This document shows, piece by piece, positions 63,741 through 64,000 of a stretch of DNA of 64,000 bases (position 1 is the first letter of the stretch; each line of letters starts with the position of its first letter). Origin of the DNA: SG8-41 sp963699525 (GTDB lineage: Bacteria; Pseudomonadota; Gammaproteobacteria; Burkholderiales; SG8-41); NCBI GenBank assembly GCA_963699525.1, contig CAVOUI010000012.1:310001-374000 (forward strand), written 5' to 3'. The notes below the pieces were generated by a model that did no database searches, was not told where the DNA came from, and was given only the letters and a program-made list of their open reading frames with translations. The translations under genes were made by a program, and so were the position numbers.

Positions 63741-63998
63741 TTATGCGGGAACGATGCTCACCGTCGTGCGGCAATCCGGCCCCTTCTGGGCGAACGCGAC
63801 GCGCCCCGTCACCCGGGCGAACAGCGTATGGTCGCGTCCCATGCCGACGTGTGCGCCGGGGTGCACCTGCGTGCCGCGCTGGCGCACGATGATCGCGCCC
63901 GCGTTGACGTGCTCGCCGCCGTAGCGCTTCACGCCGAGCCGCTTCGATTGCGAGTCGCGCCCGTTGCGCGAGCTGCCGCCTGCCTTTTTGTGTGCCAT
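63741..63998 (-). CDS. rpmA: 50S ribosomal protein L27
   Basis: The 85-residue protein starts MAHKKAGGSSRNGRDSQSKR and contains GEHVNAGAIIVRQRGT, which is L27. The N-terminus lies at the peptidyl transferase centre. The start is at 63998, 2 bases before the window edge, and rplU is expected just beyond. Confidence 0.97.
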   Translation of the reverse strand: MAHKKAGGSSRNGRDSQSKRLGVKRYGGEHVNAGAIIVRQRGTQVHPGAHVGMGRDHTLFARVTGRVAFAQKGPDCRTTVSIVPA

Positions 63999-64000
63999 AT

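Overview
The window is about 64 kb of GC-rich, densely coded chromosome from what looks like a sulfur-oxidising betaproteobacterium. The inference rests on a complete oxidative-type (reverse) dissimilatory sulfite reductase cluster with dsrEFH, dsrL and dsrN, a cytoplasmic sulfite dehydrogenase (soeABC), siroheme synthase, and housekeeping blocks in orders typical of Betaproteobacteria (proB-obgE-rpmA, proS-rppH, holC-pepA-lptFG, and sigma factor-DUF3619-DUF3106-RDD next to ilvBN). No rRNA, tRNA, insertion sequence or CRISPR array was seen.

Layout. (1) 1-4.85 kb: accessory genes flanking the dsr cluster. They comprise a 2-oxoglutarate oxygenase, two DsrC-family proteins lacking the redox cysteine pair, an S24-like fold, a small alpha/beta-barrel protein, and a minus-strand cassette of a TauD-like dioxygenase, a helical-repeat protein and an orphan Cas6/Cmx6-like protein. 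(2) 5.1-17.7 kb: dsrA-B-E-F-H-C-M-K-L-J-O-P-N, a dsrC-like gene and dsrR, all on the plus strand with tiny gaps or overlaps. (3) 17.8-19.7 kb: a soluble NarX-like kinase and a NarL-like regulator. (4) 19.8-26.3 kb: a second DsrMK-like membrane pair behind a DNR/FNR-type box, an unusual HTH-coiled coil-ferredoxin reductase protein, cysG, a Rieske ferredoxin and a TrpD2/YbiB-like protein. (5) 26.3-32.3 kb: a sulfane-sulfur-sensor-type ArsR repressor heading soeABC, divergent from dsrE2, with a perfect FNR box between them. (6) 32.3-64 kb: an outer-membrane FadL-like porin, a FecR-domain protein and a long housekeeping stretch (valS, holC, pepA, lptFG, ilvBNC, psd-pssA, leuA with a leader peptide, proS, rppH, rubrerythrin trio, cfa, proB, obgE, rpmA).

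How it fits together. DsrE2 and DsrEFH can hand sulfur to DsrC. DsrAB, with siroheme from CysG, oxidises the bound sulfur to sulfite. DsrMKJOP re-oxidises DsrC and passes electrons to the quinone/periplasm side. DsrL links the reaction to NAD(P)H. SoeABC oxidises the sulfite to sulfate at the membrane. The regulatory elements seen (SqrR-like repressor, FNR/DNR boxes, NarXL-like pair) suggest control by sulfane sulfur and by oxygen or nitrogen oxides.

Caution on sequence quality. At least eight single-base frameshifts occur in otherwise well conserved genes (a dsrC-like gene, dsrK, dsrN, soeC, the FadL gene twice, the YihY gene twice). Several lie in short G or A runs. This looks more like residual long-read indel error than decay, but the sequence alone cannot prove it.
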